DNA of 64,000 nucleotides, from assembly GCF_002142155.1 (NCBI RefSeq), contig NZ_NASD01000002.1:62001-126000 (forward strand), written 5' to 3'. Positions 18,900 through 27,075 of the stretch are shown here, piece by piece (positions within the stretch are counted from its first letter, which is position 1; each line of letters begins with the position of its first letter). The stretch comes from Gilliamella apis. Its GTDB lineage: Bacteria > Pseudomonadota > Gammaproteobacteria > Enterobacterales > Orbaceae. The notes under the pieces were generated by a model. That model was not told where the DNA came from and searched no databases. It was given only the letters and a program-made list of their open reading frames with translations. Position numbers and translations under genes: made by a program.

Positions 18900-19856
18900 T
18901 TAATTAAATTGTTTATCTCGATTATGTGGCGTTTTCCAATTACTAACATCAGGCCCTAACGGCAAAATATCATAAGGATTATGGGCGTTATTACTCAAAA
19001 AATAACCTTTTTTAATCGCCTCAAAATCAGTGGTATCACCAAAAGCAGGAATTTGATAGAGATCTCGGGCATAACCCCACAAATTAGGATAATCGATAAT
19101 TCGATTTCGATTAGTGTTGAATGCAGCATAATAGGCAACGTCAAACCTAGCCAAAGTGACATATAAACGAATATCTGAATCAGTGATGTTATCACCAAAA
19201 AGATAACGAGATTTGCTTAATCGTTGTTCTAATTTATCTAACTGGTTAAAAACGAGATGGTAAGCATGCTCATAAGCTGGTTGTGATCGAGCAAAGCCTG
19301 CTTTATAAACGCCATTGTTAACTTCATGAAATATCACATCATTCAATTCATCAATTTCACTACGTAAATGTTCTGGATAGAGATCTGGTGCCCCAGCTTT
19401 ATGAAATGGCTTAAAAACAGTTTCCCAATAGTTAGTTAATCTAAAATAATCGTTGTTAACAACTTTGCCAGTTTTTACGTCTACTACGGTAGGTACTGTT
19501 GCTCGCCCATTATATTCTGGATCGGTTTTAGCATAAATTTCCGGTAAATAACGAATCCCTAACACCGGATCAACGCCATTGGGATCAAGTGAAAACTCCC
19601 AACCATGTGGTGTTCTTATAGGAGAAACCTTACCTACACTAATAACATCCTCTAAACCCAATAACTTGATGGCTATCATTTGGCGATGAGCCCAAGGGCA
19701 AATTGCAGCCCAAATCAGTCGATAACGACCTGCTTCAACAGGTAACAAGCCAGGTTCATTACCAAAGGGAGTGTCAAATCGGTTAGTTTGACGGACAAAA
19801 GCACCATCTTTACTGATTTCATTATTTTCAGTCGTTACTACTTTTCCTATAGACAT
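18900..19856 (-). CDS. yqjG: Glutathionyl-hydroquinone reductase (Xi-class GST)
   Basis: These enzymes reduce glutathionyl-hydroquinones, releasing hydroquinone and glutathione disulfide. The 318-residue product has the family's catalytic motif CPWAHR with the active-site Cys in WAAICPWAHRQMI (about residues 53-58). The extended N-terminal loop, the GWEFSLDPNGVDPVLG segment and the C-terminal all-helical GST domain (SRYLFGDNITDSDIRLYVTLARFD) also fit. Length matches E. coli YqjG (328). It is first in a minus-strand operon with an amino-acid ABC importer and a GNAT enzyme. A link to detoxifying or recycling S-conjugates is suggested by context only. The start ATG is preceded by AGGAG. Confidence 0.9.
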   Translation of the reverse strand: MSIGKVVTTENNEISKDGAFVRQTNRFDTPFGNEPGLLPVEAGRYRLIWAAICPWAHRQMIAIKLLGLEDVISVGKVSPIRTPHGWEFSLDPNGVDPVLGIRYLPEIYAKTDPEYNGRATVPTVVDVKTGKVVNNDYFRLTNYWETVFKPFHKAGAPDLYPEHLRSEIDELNDVIFHEVNNGVYKAGFARSQPAYEHAYHLVFNQLDKLEQRLSKSRYLFGDNITDSDIRLYVTLARFDVAYYAAFNTNRNRIIDYPNLWGYARDLYQIPAFGDTTDFEAIKKGYFLSNNAHNPYDILPLGPDVSNWKTPHNRDKQFN

Positions 19857-20015
19857 ACGCTTACTCCTATTATTTGATACTGCAATTTAAATCATCCAAC
19901 AATTGGATTAATTCAATCTAGCATCAAATATTTAGGCAATAAAATAACCAATAAGCATATTTATATAATCATAAATTATATAATGTAGGATTAATAACCA
20001 ACTTTGCGAAAAAAA

Positions 20016-20717
20016 TTACTTTCCTAATCTTTTATAAAGCCTTTCAGGGCGACCTATTTTGCCATGGTTAAGCTCAACCGTTAATAATTTAGTTTGCACA
20101 CAATATTCTAAATATCGTCTAGCGGTGGTTTTACTAATATTAGCTTTTTCGACAATTTGATCTACAGTTTGCGGTTCATTAGTTTGCATAAATAGATCTT
20201 TAACTTTTTGTAAGGTAATTTCTTCAATACCTTTAGAGTGGCGATTAATATCAACAAAGTCTTTAGTTTGTAGATTAAAAAGTTCATCAATACGTCTTTG
20301 ATTAACATGTTTTTGCAAACTTTGACGATATAAAAAAAGTTCAAAACGTTCAAGAGAGTGTTTTAAACGCTGATAAGATACCGGCTTGATTAAATAATCA
20401 AAAGCACCAAAACGTATCGCTTTACTACAGGTATCCATATCACTCGCAGCAGTAATAAAAATAACATAACAATCTAAATTATTATTAATAATATATTCAA
20501 ATAATTCAATTCCTTTTCCATCAGGGAGGTAATTATCTAATAAAATTAATGTTGGTTTTAATTTTTCAACCATCACTTTCGCTTCTTCCAAAGTTGCAGC
20601 GATACCAATAACTTCTACTTTGGTGTCTCGTTGAATAAATTCAGCATTTAATTCAGCTAAAATGGGTTCATCTTCAACAATAAGAACTTTAATTGTATCT
20701 TCTTTTATTTCATACAT
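20016..20717 (-). CDS. citB: Response regulator of citrate/C4-dicarboxylate type (CitB/DpiA)
   Basis: CitB-type regulators activate citrate fermentation genes when phosphorylated by CitA. The 233-residue product has an N-terminal receiver domain: acidic pocket EDEP, phosphoacceptor aspartate in LILLDNYLPDG, conserved Lys in YLIKPVSYQRL. The C-terminal helix-turn-helix includes VDQIVEKANISKTTARRYLEYC and the GRPERLYKR ending typical of the CitB/DcuR subfamily. It lies 20 bases after the sensor gene on the minus strand, divergent from citS and the cit lyase genes, its most likely targets. Confidence 0.93.
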   Translation of the reverse strand: MYEIKEDTIKVLIVEDEPILAELNAEFIQRDTKVEVIGIAATLEEAKVMVEKLKPTLILLDNYLPDGKGIELFEYIINNNLDCYVIFITAASDMDTCSKAIRFGAFDYLIKPVSYQRLKHSLERFELFLYRQSLQKHVNQRRIDELFNLQTKDFVDINRHSKGIEEITLQKVKDLFMQTNEPQTVDQIVEKANISKTTARRYLEYCVQTKLLTVELNHGKIGRPERLYKRLGK

Positions 20718-20737
20718 ACTTTATTCACCTCTGTTAA

Positions 20738-22327
20738 CTACTTAGGTATAAAAACAGAAAAAATCGTTCCATAAGGTTCATTATCTTCAAATGTGATGTA
20801 TCCGTTAGCTTTTTTCACATATGTTGAAACTAAATGTAAACCTATACCATGTTCGTTCGAATTTTGTGAGGTTACCCCCGGTTGGAAAATTGAATTGCGG
20901 ATTTTATCATCTATACCACAACCCTGATCACTGACTTCTAAAACAATTTCATCGGTTCTATCACTTAAATATAAATAGATAGATTTATCACCTTGATTAT
21001 TTTTTAAACAGGCATTAAAGGCATTATCCAGCAGATTACCTAATATCGACATAAACTCGGCTTCAGTTATCTTGGAAGGCAATGCCTCCAAATGGCAGGC
21101 AGGATCAAAGAACAATTTTAAGCCAATTTCATGTGACTTAGAATATTTACCGATTAATAAACCGCAAATAGCTGGAACCTGAAAATGACTGGTAATGAAA
21201 TCTAGATTTTGTTGATTATCAGCAGAATGTAACGCAATAAATGATTCCGCTTCTTCATATCGTTTCATATAAATTAAACCGGATAACGTTGCCATCCAAT
21301 TAAGATGTTCATGTCTTAGCGCACGCAAATTATCCACATATTGCGTAACTTGGGTTAATTGCATACTTAATAAATTAATATCATCATAATTTCGGAAGGT
21401 TATCACCCATCCATGAATTTCATCATCAACAATCACGCGAATACGATTAGCAATAACAATAATATTATTGAAATAGCAAATATGGTCATGCACATCTTTG
21501 GTCTGATTGGTACTACCATAAAGAAAATCAGTTGATTTAATAAAGTTAGATAAATCATGATTAAGCAAACTATTATCATCAATATCAATATTTAGCATGC
21601 GCCTTGCTGATTGGTTGATATTAATAATTTTGTAATCAAGATCAATCGCAATAATACCTTCAAAGATTGATTCCATTATTGATTTCTGGCTTTTTACCAA
21701 TAGTGCAATTTCTTGAGGTTCTAAATTAAACATCTGTTTTTTGATAGCTCTAGCAAAGCATAAAGAAAATATAAACAGAGCAAAGAATAAAAATGAACAA
21801 AAAATAATGAATGGAATAAATTGTTTTATATGTGACGCATAAATATCATCTACCATATAACCAACCGAAACAATACCAATTACTTTTCCATTGCTAATAA
21901 TCGGCGCTTTACCTCTTAGGGCTAAACCTAAAGATCCTTGACTTATTGTGGTGCTACTAATACCACTTAACACCTCCTGATTGTCATCACCAACCATGGG
22001 TAAATATATTGAATTATTAGCCGTATGAAATAACCGATAAGCTTTAGCATCACCTATAACAATATAACTCGCATCGCTTTGTTCAAAAATATCTGAAACA
22101 AGTTTTGCGATTTGTTCGGTATCTTTATCTTCTACATATTTGATTAAGCTAGGAATCACAGCTAACTCTTTCGCCTGAATTTGAGCTTTTTCGCCTAAAC
22201 TACGATATAAGGCATTTTCTGTCACATTCCATATGTAGCTTTGCAGCAATGCTAAAACCACCAATGAAAAGATTAAAAGAGATAAAAATAATTTTGTCGT
22301 AAATGACAGATGTATTCGTTTTCGCAT
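20738..22327 (-). CDS. citA: Citrate-type sensor histidine kinase (CitA/DpiB)
   Basis: This 529-residue membrane sensor has two membrane helices (about residues 10-30 and 175-195) flanking a periplasmic PAS-like (PDC) domain. The second half of that domain contains ALRGKAPIISNGKVIGIVSVGYM, the usual CitA/DcuS ligand-domain ending. Then come a cytoplasmic PAS domain (IMESIFEGIIAIDLDYKIININ) and the kinase: phospho-His in LRALRHEHLNWM, N box NLLDNAFNAC, G1 DQGCGI and G2 HGIGLHLV. The start is followed by KRIHLSFTTKLFL. It senses external citrate (or a similar di-/tricarboxylate) and phosphorylates the adjacent CitB. Citrate rather than malate or fumarate is inferred from the neighbouring cit genes. 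Confidence 0.92.
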   Translation of the reverse strand: MRKRIHLSFTTKLFLSLLIFSLVVLALLQSYIWNVTENALYRSLGEKAQIQAKELAVIPSLIKYVEDKDTEQIAKLVSDIFEQSDASYIVIGDAKAYRLFHTANNSIYLPMVGDDNQEVLSGISSTTISQGSLGLALRGKAPIISNGKVIGIVSVGYMVDDIYASHIKQFIPFIIFCSFLFFALFIFSLCFARAIKKQMFNLEPQEIALLVKSQKSIMESIFEGIIAIDLDYKIININQSARRMLNIDIDDNSLLNHDLSNFIKSTDFLYGSTNQTKDVHDHICYFNNIIVIANRIRVIVDDEIHGWVITFRNYDDINLLSMQLTQVTQYVDNLRALRHEHLNWMATLSGLIYMKRYEEAESFIALHSADNQQNLDFITSHFQVPAICGLLIGKYSKSHEIGLKLFFDPACHLEALPSKITEAEFMSILGNLLDNAFNACLKNNQGDKSIYLYLSDRTDEIVLEVSDQGCGIDDKIRNSIFQPGVTSQNSNEHGIGLHLVSTYVKKANGYITFEDNEPYGTIFSVFIPK

Positions 22328-22423
22328 TTTTATACTTAATAAATAATTGCTGTATCTACTAAGGAGTGTAACACAGCATAAAAAAACTTAGAGCCTTTAA
22401 AACCATAAAAACCACACTTAATT

Positions 22424-22439
22424 TATGATTTATATCACA
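22424..22439. promoter_or_regulatory. CRP-like site between citA and citS
   Basis: TATGA at 22424-22428, six bases, then TCACA at 22435-22439 match the CRP consensus TGTGA-N6-TCACA in nine of ten positions. It lies in the 185-base divergent region between citA (minus) and citS (plus), 74 bases before the citS start. Citrate fermentation loci in enterobacteria are known to be under catabolite control, so a functional site is plausible. CitB binding sites are expected here too but I cannot place them. Confidence 0.5.
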
Positions 22440-22512
22440 AAATTGATATTAATATTTTGTCACCATATGCGCCATTAAAACAAAGCAAATTTATTTTGGA
22501 GATAAAAAAAAT

Positions 22513-23898
22513 ATGGTGGATTTCAATTCAGTTGAAAAAACGCACAACAACAATGAAAAACATGAGATAAAACACGAAGATCAAACGAAAAAGTTTTGGC
22601 CATACGGATGGTGGAAACTTATGGATGATTATAAAATCGGTGTAATTCCTTTACCATTATTTATTATCGCGGGTATTCTTATCTTTGCTGAAGTATTAGT
22701 AACAGGTAAATTACCAAGTGAAATAGTTGTTATGGTAGTCACATGTGCTTTCTTTGGTTTCCTATGTGGTGAAATAGGTAAACGTTTACCGATTGTTGGA
22801 AAAATGGGGGCAGCAGCAATTTGTGCAACCTTTATTCCATCTGCATTAGTTTATTATGGCATTTTGCCTGCTCCTGTGGTGCAAGCAACAACAAAATTCT
22901 ATAAAGATACTCACATTTTATATCTTTATATCTGCTGTATTATCGTTGGTAGTATTATGAACATGGATAAGAAAACACTTATTCAAGGCTTCTTAAAAAT
23001 CTTCGGACCAATGGTATGTGGTGAAATTGTTGGTATGCTAGTTGGTGTTGGTGTGGGTTATTTACTTGGCTTATCTCCATTTGAAACATTCTTCTTCTTA
23101 GTATTACCAATCATGGCCGGTGGTGTTGGTGAAGGTGCAATTCCATTATCAATCGGATATGCATCTATTTTAGGTATGGAACAAGGTGAAGCTCTAGGTA
23201 GAGTATTACCAATTGTTATGTTAGGTGGTTTAACCGGCATTATTTGTGGTGGTATCCTTAACCGTATTGGTAAAGCTTATCCACATTTAACTGGTAATGG
23301 TCGCTTGTTACCAGCATCAGAAGATGACCAAATTATCAATAAAACAGCTAAAGCAGAATCAGTTATTGATGTGACAACTTTTGCATCTGGTGTATTATTA
23401 GCCGCCATCCTTTATATGGTCGGTATGATTGGTCACAAAGTAACAGGTATTCCAGCGCCAGTAGGGATGCTATTTGCTGCAGTATTTGTTAAACTAGTAT
23501 CAGGTGTTTCACCAAAAGTACTAAGTGGTTCGCAAGTAGTTTACAAGTTCTTCCAAACATCGGTAACCTATCCTATTTTATTCGCAGTGGGCGTAGCTAT
23601 CACACCTTGGGATAAAATCGTTGCAGCTTTCACCGTAATCAACCTAATAGTTATTGTTTGTACAGTAGTAAGTTTAGTCACAACAGGTTTCTTTGTTGCT
23701 AAAAAACTAGGTATGTACCCAGTTGATGCGGCGGTTATTTCTTGCTGTCAAAGTGGTCAAGGAGGAACAGGTGATGTTGCAATCCTGACAGCAGCAGAAC
23801 GTATGGAGTTAATGCCGTTTGCCCAAATTGCTACTCGTATTGGTGGTGCAATTAACGTATCCGTATCCTTACTCATTCTAGGTAATTTCTTAGTATAG
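22513..23898 (+). CDS. citS: 2-hydroxycarboxylate (citrate) symporter, CitS family
   Basis: This is a 461-residue member of the 2HCT family, which imports citrate with Na+ or H+, or exchanges it for a fermentation product. After a charged N-terminus come about 11 membrane segments. The two pseudo-repeat reentrant loops carry the expected GGxG motifs: IMAGGVGEGAIPLSIG and SCCQSGQGGTGDVAIL. The C-terminal ATRIGGAINV holds a substrate-binding Arg in the family. It leads the cit cluster, divergent from citAB, with GGAG seven to ten bases before the ATG. Sodium versus proton coupling, and uniport versus exchange (CitW), cannot be decided from sequence alone. Confidence 0.93.
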   Translation: MVDFNSVEKTHNNNEKHEIKHEDQTKKFWPYGWWKLMDDYKIGVIPLPLFIIAGILIFAEVLVTGKLPSEIVVMVVTCAFFGFLCGEIGKRLPIVGKMGAAAICATFIPSALVYYGILPAPVVQATTKFYKDTHILYLYICCIIVGSIMNMDKKTLIQGFLKIFGPMVCGEIVGMLVGVGVGYLLGLSPFETFFFLVLPIMAGGVGEGAIPLSIGYASILGMEQGEALGRVLPIVMLGGLTGIICGGILNRIGKAYPHLTGNGRLLPASEDDQIINKTAKAESVIDVTTFASGVLLAAILYMVGMIGHKVTGIPAPVGMLFAAVFVKLVSGVSPKVLSGSQVVYKFFQTSVTYPILFAVGVAITPWDKIVAAFTVINLIVIVCTVVSLVTTGFFVAKKLGMYPVDAAVISCCQSGQGGTGDVAILTAAERMELMPFAQIATRIGGAINVSVSLLILGNFLV

Positions 23899-23909
23899 TT
23901 TTTTTCAAG

Positions 23910-23937
23910 AGCAACCTTAGTTATTACTAGGGTTGTT
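23910..23937 (+). terminator. Intra-operon hairpin after citS
   Basis: AGCAACCTTAG (23910-23920) pairs with CTAGGGTTGTT (23927-23937) through nine Watson-Crick and two G-U pairs around a six-base loop, followed by a T-rich stretch. It begins 11 bases after the citS stop and 46 bases before the next gene. It looks like a weak terminator or processing site that would let citS be expressed above the lyase genes. Confidence 0.55.
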
Positions 23938-23982
23938 CTATTTTATTTTGTAGTTTCAATAAACAGCTTTTAAGGAGTATTC

Positions 23983-24828
23983 ATGAAGCTTGTCAGTTAC
24001 CTTGTTTCTGGTCGACCAAGTTTTGGTTTATATACTGATCATGGCATCGTAGATTTAGGCCAAAAACTAGGCGATAAATATCAAGATCTAAAATCCCTTC
24101 TTTCTGATAAAGATGGATTAGCTAACGCAAAAAATTTTTTAGACTCACCTAGTGATATCGATGAACAAGCAATAACTTATTTACCGGTAATTCCAAATCC
24201 AAACAAAATTTTGTGTGTAGGAATGAATTATGCGGAAAAACGAGCAGAATTTAATGAAACTAATTCTGCCCCAACTTTATTTGTTCGTTTTCCTGATTCT
24301 CAAACAGGACATAAAACAAATATCATTAAACCAACTATCAGCGATGAACTGGATTATGAAGGCGAATTAGCAATTGTTATTGGTAAAGAGGCCTTCCGCA
24401 TAAAATCAGAAGAAGCCTTATCTTATGTCGCAGGCTATAGCTGTTATATGGATGGTTCGATTCGTGACTGGCAATATACTTGGTACACAGCTGGTAAAAA
24501 TTGGCCAAATACTGGGGCTTTTGGACCATGTTTAACAACTACAGATGAAATACCCGATCCTAAAGCGCTATCAATAGCAACTTATCTGAATGGAAAAGAG
24601 ATGCAACATGATAGCATCAAGAATTTAGTACATACTGTACCTGATTTAATCTCGTATATTAGTACATTTACTAAATTATCACCGGGTGACGTTATTCTTA
24701 CTGGCTCACCAGGTGGGGTTGGAAAAAAACGAAATCCACCAATATTTATGCACGATGGTGATACCATTGAAGTTGAAATTAGCAATATTGGTCGTCTAAC
24801 TAACTTTATCGTTGAAGAAAAAAGGTAG
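23983..24828 (+). CDS. Fumarylacetoacetate hydrolase (FAH) family protein, possible oxaloacetate decarboxylase
   Basis: This 281-residue FAH-fold protein has the family's catalytic region: KILCVGMNYAEKRAEF, the metal-binding acidic residues in LDYEGELAIVIGKEAF, a further Asp in YMDGSIRDWQYT, and the end motifs DVILTGSPGGVG and GDTIEVEI. FAH-fold enzymes cleave or decarboxylate beta-keto acids and include FAHD1-type oxaloacetate decarboxylases and oxaloacetate tautomerases. It lies between citS and citC with AAGGAG five bases before its ATG, and citC starts four bases after its stop, so it belongs to the citrate operon. Citrate lyase yields oxaloacetate, and no oadGAB or citM is seen in the window, so acting on oxaloacetate is a reasonable inference. 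It is not proven. Confidence 0.88.
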   Translation: MKLVSYLVSGRPSFGLYTDHGIVDLGQKLGDKYQDLKSLLSDKDGLANAKNFLDSPSDIDEQAITYLPVIPNPNKILCVGMNYAEKRAEFNETNSAPTLFVRFPDSQTGHKTNIIKPTISDELDYEGELAIVIGKEAFRIKSEEALSYVAGYSCYMDGSIRDWQYTWYTAGKNWPNTGAFGPCLTTTDEIPDPKALSIATYLNGKEMQHDSIKNLVHTVPDLISYISTFTKLSPGDVILTGSPGGVGKKRNPPIFMHDGDTIEVEISNIGRLTNFIVEEKR

Positions 24829-24832
24829 TTAT

Positions 24833-25867
24833 ATGTACGATTTAGTTGATTACAGTGTTGTTGATATATCTAAATCTGAACAAGATTATCAAGTAATTAA
24901 GCAATTACTATTGCAATCTGACCTCGATTTAGATCCACAAGTCACAACTTTCATTGTTGCAAAACTGAATAATAATTGTATCGCTTGTGCCGGTCTTGAT
25001 CACAATATTATCAAGTGTGTAGCCATTGCTCCTGATTATCGCGGAAACCAACTAAATCTAACTTTAATCGACTATACGATGAAATATGCCAATGACAACG
25101 GCTATTTTCATCTATTTTTATATACTAAACCTGAAAATATCGCTTTTTTCAAAGCATGCGGTTTTTATCCTATTGTTGAAATTTCTGATTTAGTCGTATT
25201 GATGGAAAACACACCGGTTGGGATTAAACAATATTGTAAACAATTATCGCAATACCAAAAGGCTGGTAACAAAATTGGCAGTATAGTGATGAATGCCAAT
25301 CCTTTTACTAAAGGTCATCAATATCTTATTGAATTTGCAGCCAATCAATGTGATTGGGTACATGTATTTGTGGTTAATGAAGATGTATCACTGTTTCCGT
25401 TTCAGGTACGTTTACAGTTAGTAAAAGATGGCACAAAAGATATTAAAAATGTTACGGTTCATGCCAGTTCGTCATACATTATTTCTAAAGCGACCTTCCC
25501 TACTTATTTTTTAAAAGATAAAAGCAAAATTGACTATGCTTATATGGGAATCGATCTGTTAATCTTCCGTAACTATATTGCTCCAGCATTAAATATAACT
25601 CACCGTTTTGTTGGTACAGAGCCACATAGTAAAGTGACTAATGCTTATAACCAAGCGATGAAATATTGGTTAGAAGATGACAAAGTTAGTTTGTCATCCA
25701 AGATTACTGTCATTGAGGTTGCTCGAAAACTCGAGGAATCAAACATTATATCAGCATCATTAGTGCGAAATTCACTGGCATTAAAAAATTATGAACAGGT
25801 TAAGAAATTAGTTCCTTCAACAACTTGGAATTATATTTCAGCTAATTTGGATAAATTAAATATTTAA
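24833..25867 (+). CDS. citC: [Citrate [pro-3S]-lyase] ligase CitC
   Basis: CitC acetylates the thiol of the citrate lyase prosthetic group on CitD, switching the enzyme on with ATP and acetate. The 344-residue product has an N-terminal GNAT-like segment (about residues 25-125) and a C-terminal nucleotidyltransferase domain with GSIVMNANPFTKGHQYLIE, where the N-P-F-T-x-G-H nucleotide motif is plain, and a late ISASLVRNSL. The ATG at 24833 has AAAAGG eight bases upstream; an earlier in-frame codon inside the FAH gene lacks support. Length matches E. coli CitC (352). Confidence 0.95.
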   Translation: MYDLVDYSVVDISKSEQDYQVIKQLLLQSDLDLDPQVTTFIVAKLNNNCIACAGLDHNIIKCVAIAPDYRGNQLNLTLIDYTMKYANDNGYFHLFLYTKPENIAFFKACGFYPIVEISDLVVLMENTPVGIKQYCKQLSQYQKAGNKIGSIVMNANPFTKGHQYLIEFAANQCDWVHVFVVNEDVSLFPFQVRLQLVKDGTKDIKNVTVHASSSYIISKATFPTYFLKDKSKIDYAYMGIDLLIFRNYIAPALNITHRFVGTEPHSKVTNAYNQAMKYWLEDDKVSLSSKITVIEVARKLEESNIISASLVRNSLALKNYEQVKKLVPSTTWNYISANLDKLNI

Positions 25868-25888
25868 TTCTTTTCAAAAGGTAAAAAC

Positions 25889-26179
25889 ATGAAAATACAA
25901 AAAGAAGCCATGGCAGGAACTCTCGAATCCAGCGATTTGTTAGTTAAAGTCATGCCAAATACTGGCATCGAAATTGTTATTAATAGTGATGTAAATAAAC
26001 AATTTGGCGATCAAATTCGCGCTGTGGTTAATAACACATTAAATGAACTTAACTTAACTGATGGTTTAATCATTATTGACGATAAAGGTGCTTTAGATTG
26101 TGCAATAAAAGCACGGGTACAATGTGCTGTGTTACGTGGTGCAGAAGAAACTGAATTAGATTGGAGTAAATTACTATGA
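25889..26179 (+). CDS. citD: Citrate lyase acyl carrier protein (gamma subunit) CitD
   Basis: CitD is the acyl carrier of citrate lyase. The 96-residue protein has the start [20 protein letters not shown] with the conserved serine (in TLESSD, about residue 14) to which the phosphoribosyl-dephospho-CoA group is attached by CitX. The C-terminal [21 protein letters not shown] is also typical. It overlaps citE by four bases (ATGA), giving the standard citCDEF order and coupled translation. Confidence 0.95.
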   Translation: MKIQKEAMAGTLESSDLLVKVMPNTGIEIVINSDVNKQFGDQIRAVVNNTLNELNLTDGLIIIDDKGALDCAIKARVQCAVLRGAEETELDWSKLL

Positions 26180-27063
26180 AAAAATTACGTCGAAGTATGC
26201 TGTTTCTTCCAGGTGCAAATGCAGCAATGTTATCAACATCTTTTGTCTATAAACCAGACTCAATTATGTTTGATCTTGAAGATGCCGTGTCTATCAAAGA
26301 AAAAGATTCAGCACGTCTACTCGTCGCACAAACATTAAAATTACCTGTTTATAAAGAACATGGCATTGAAACTGTAGTTCGAATTAATGCATTAAATACA
26401 CCATTTGGTCTTAAAGACTTAGAAGCCGTTGTACGAGCAGGTGTTGATGTTGTTCGCTTACCAATGACCAATAGTGCTGAAGATATTCATGAACTTGAAG
26501 CGCATGTTGAACGAATTGAAAAAGAGTGTGGTCGAAAAGTGGGTAGCACTAAATTAATGGCGGCTATTGAATCAGCTCAAGCAGTAGTTAATGCCGTATC
26601 CATTGCCAAATCATCGCCACGTTTAATTGGTATCGCTCTTGCAGCATTTGATTATCTAGTCGATATGCAAACAGAACGCGGGGATGGTACTGAACTATTT
26701 TATGCACGCTGTGCTGTTTTACATGCTGCTCGCGTAGCCGGTATTGATGCATTTGATGTTGTTTATTCGAATGTTAATGATGATGAAGGCTTTTTAAAAG
26801 AAGTCAGCCTAATTAAAAAATTAGGATACAACGGTAAATCATTGATTAATCCACGACAAATTGAGCTATTACATAATGCTTATGCACCTACTGCTAGTGA
26901 AGTAGAAAATGCTAAAAAAGTCGTTGAAGCCGCTGAAGAAGGTGAAAGAAAAGGGCTTGGAGTTGTTTCTTTGAATGGCAAAATGATTGATGCACCAATT
27001 ATTGCTCGTGCGCAAAAAATCATTGAACTAGCTAAATACTCCGGTGTACGTAAAGAAATTTGA
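26176..27063 (+). CDS. citE: Citrate lyase beta subunit CitE
   Basis: CitE is the citryl-CoA-type lyase subunit, splitting citryl-ACP into oxaloacetate and acetyl-ACP. The 295-residue TIM-barrel protein has [15 protein letters not shown], the acidic [16 protein letters not shown] segment (Mg2+ and substrate contacts), [20 protein letters not shown], and [15 protein letters not shown] containing a metal-binding Glu. Overlap with citD and a 12-base gap to citF mark a single operon. Length is close to E. coli CitE (302). Confidence 0.96.
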   Translation: MKKLRRSMLFLPGANAAMLSTSFVYKPDSIMFDLEDAVSIKEKDSARLLVAQTLKLPVYKEHGIETVVRINALNTPFGLKDLEAVVRAGVDVVRLPMTNSAEDIHELEAHVERIEKECGRKVGSTKLMAAIESAQAVVNAVSIAKSSPRLIGIALAAFDYLVDMQTERGDGTELFYARCAVLHAARVAGIDAFDVVYSNVNDDEGFLKEVSLIKKLGYNGKSLINPRQIELLHNAYAPTASEVENAKKVVEAAEEGERKGLGVVSLNGKMIDAPIIARAQKIIELAKYSGVRKEI

Positions 27064-27075
27064 TAGGATTGAAAC

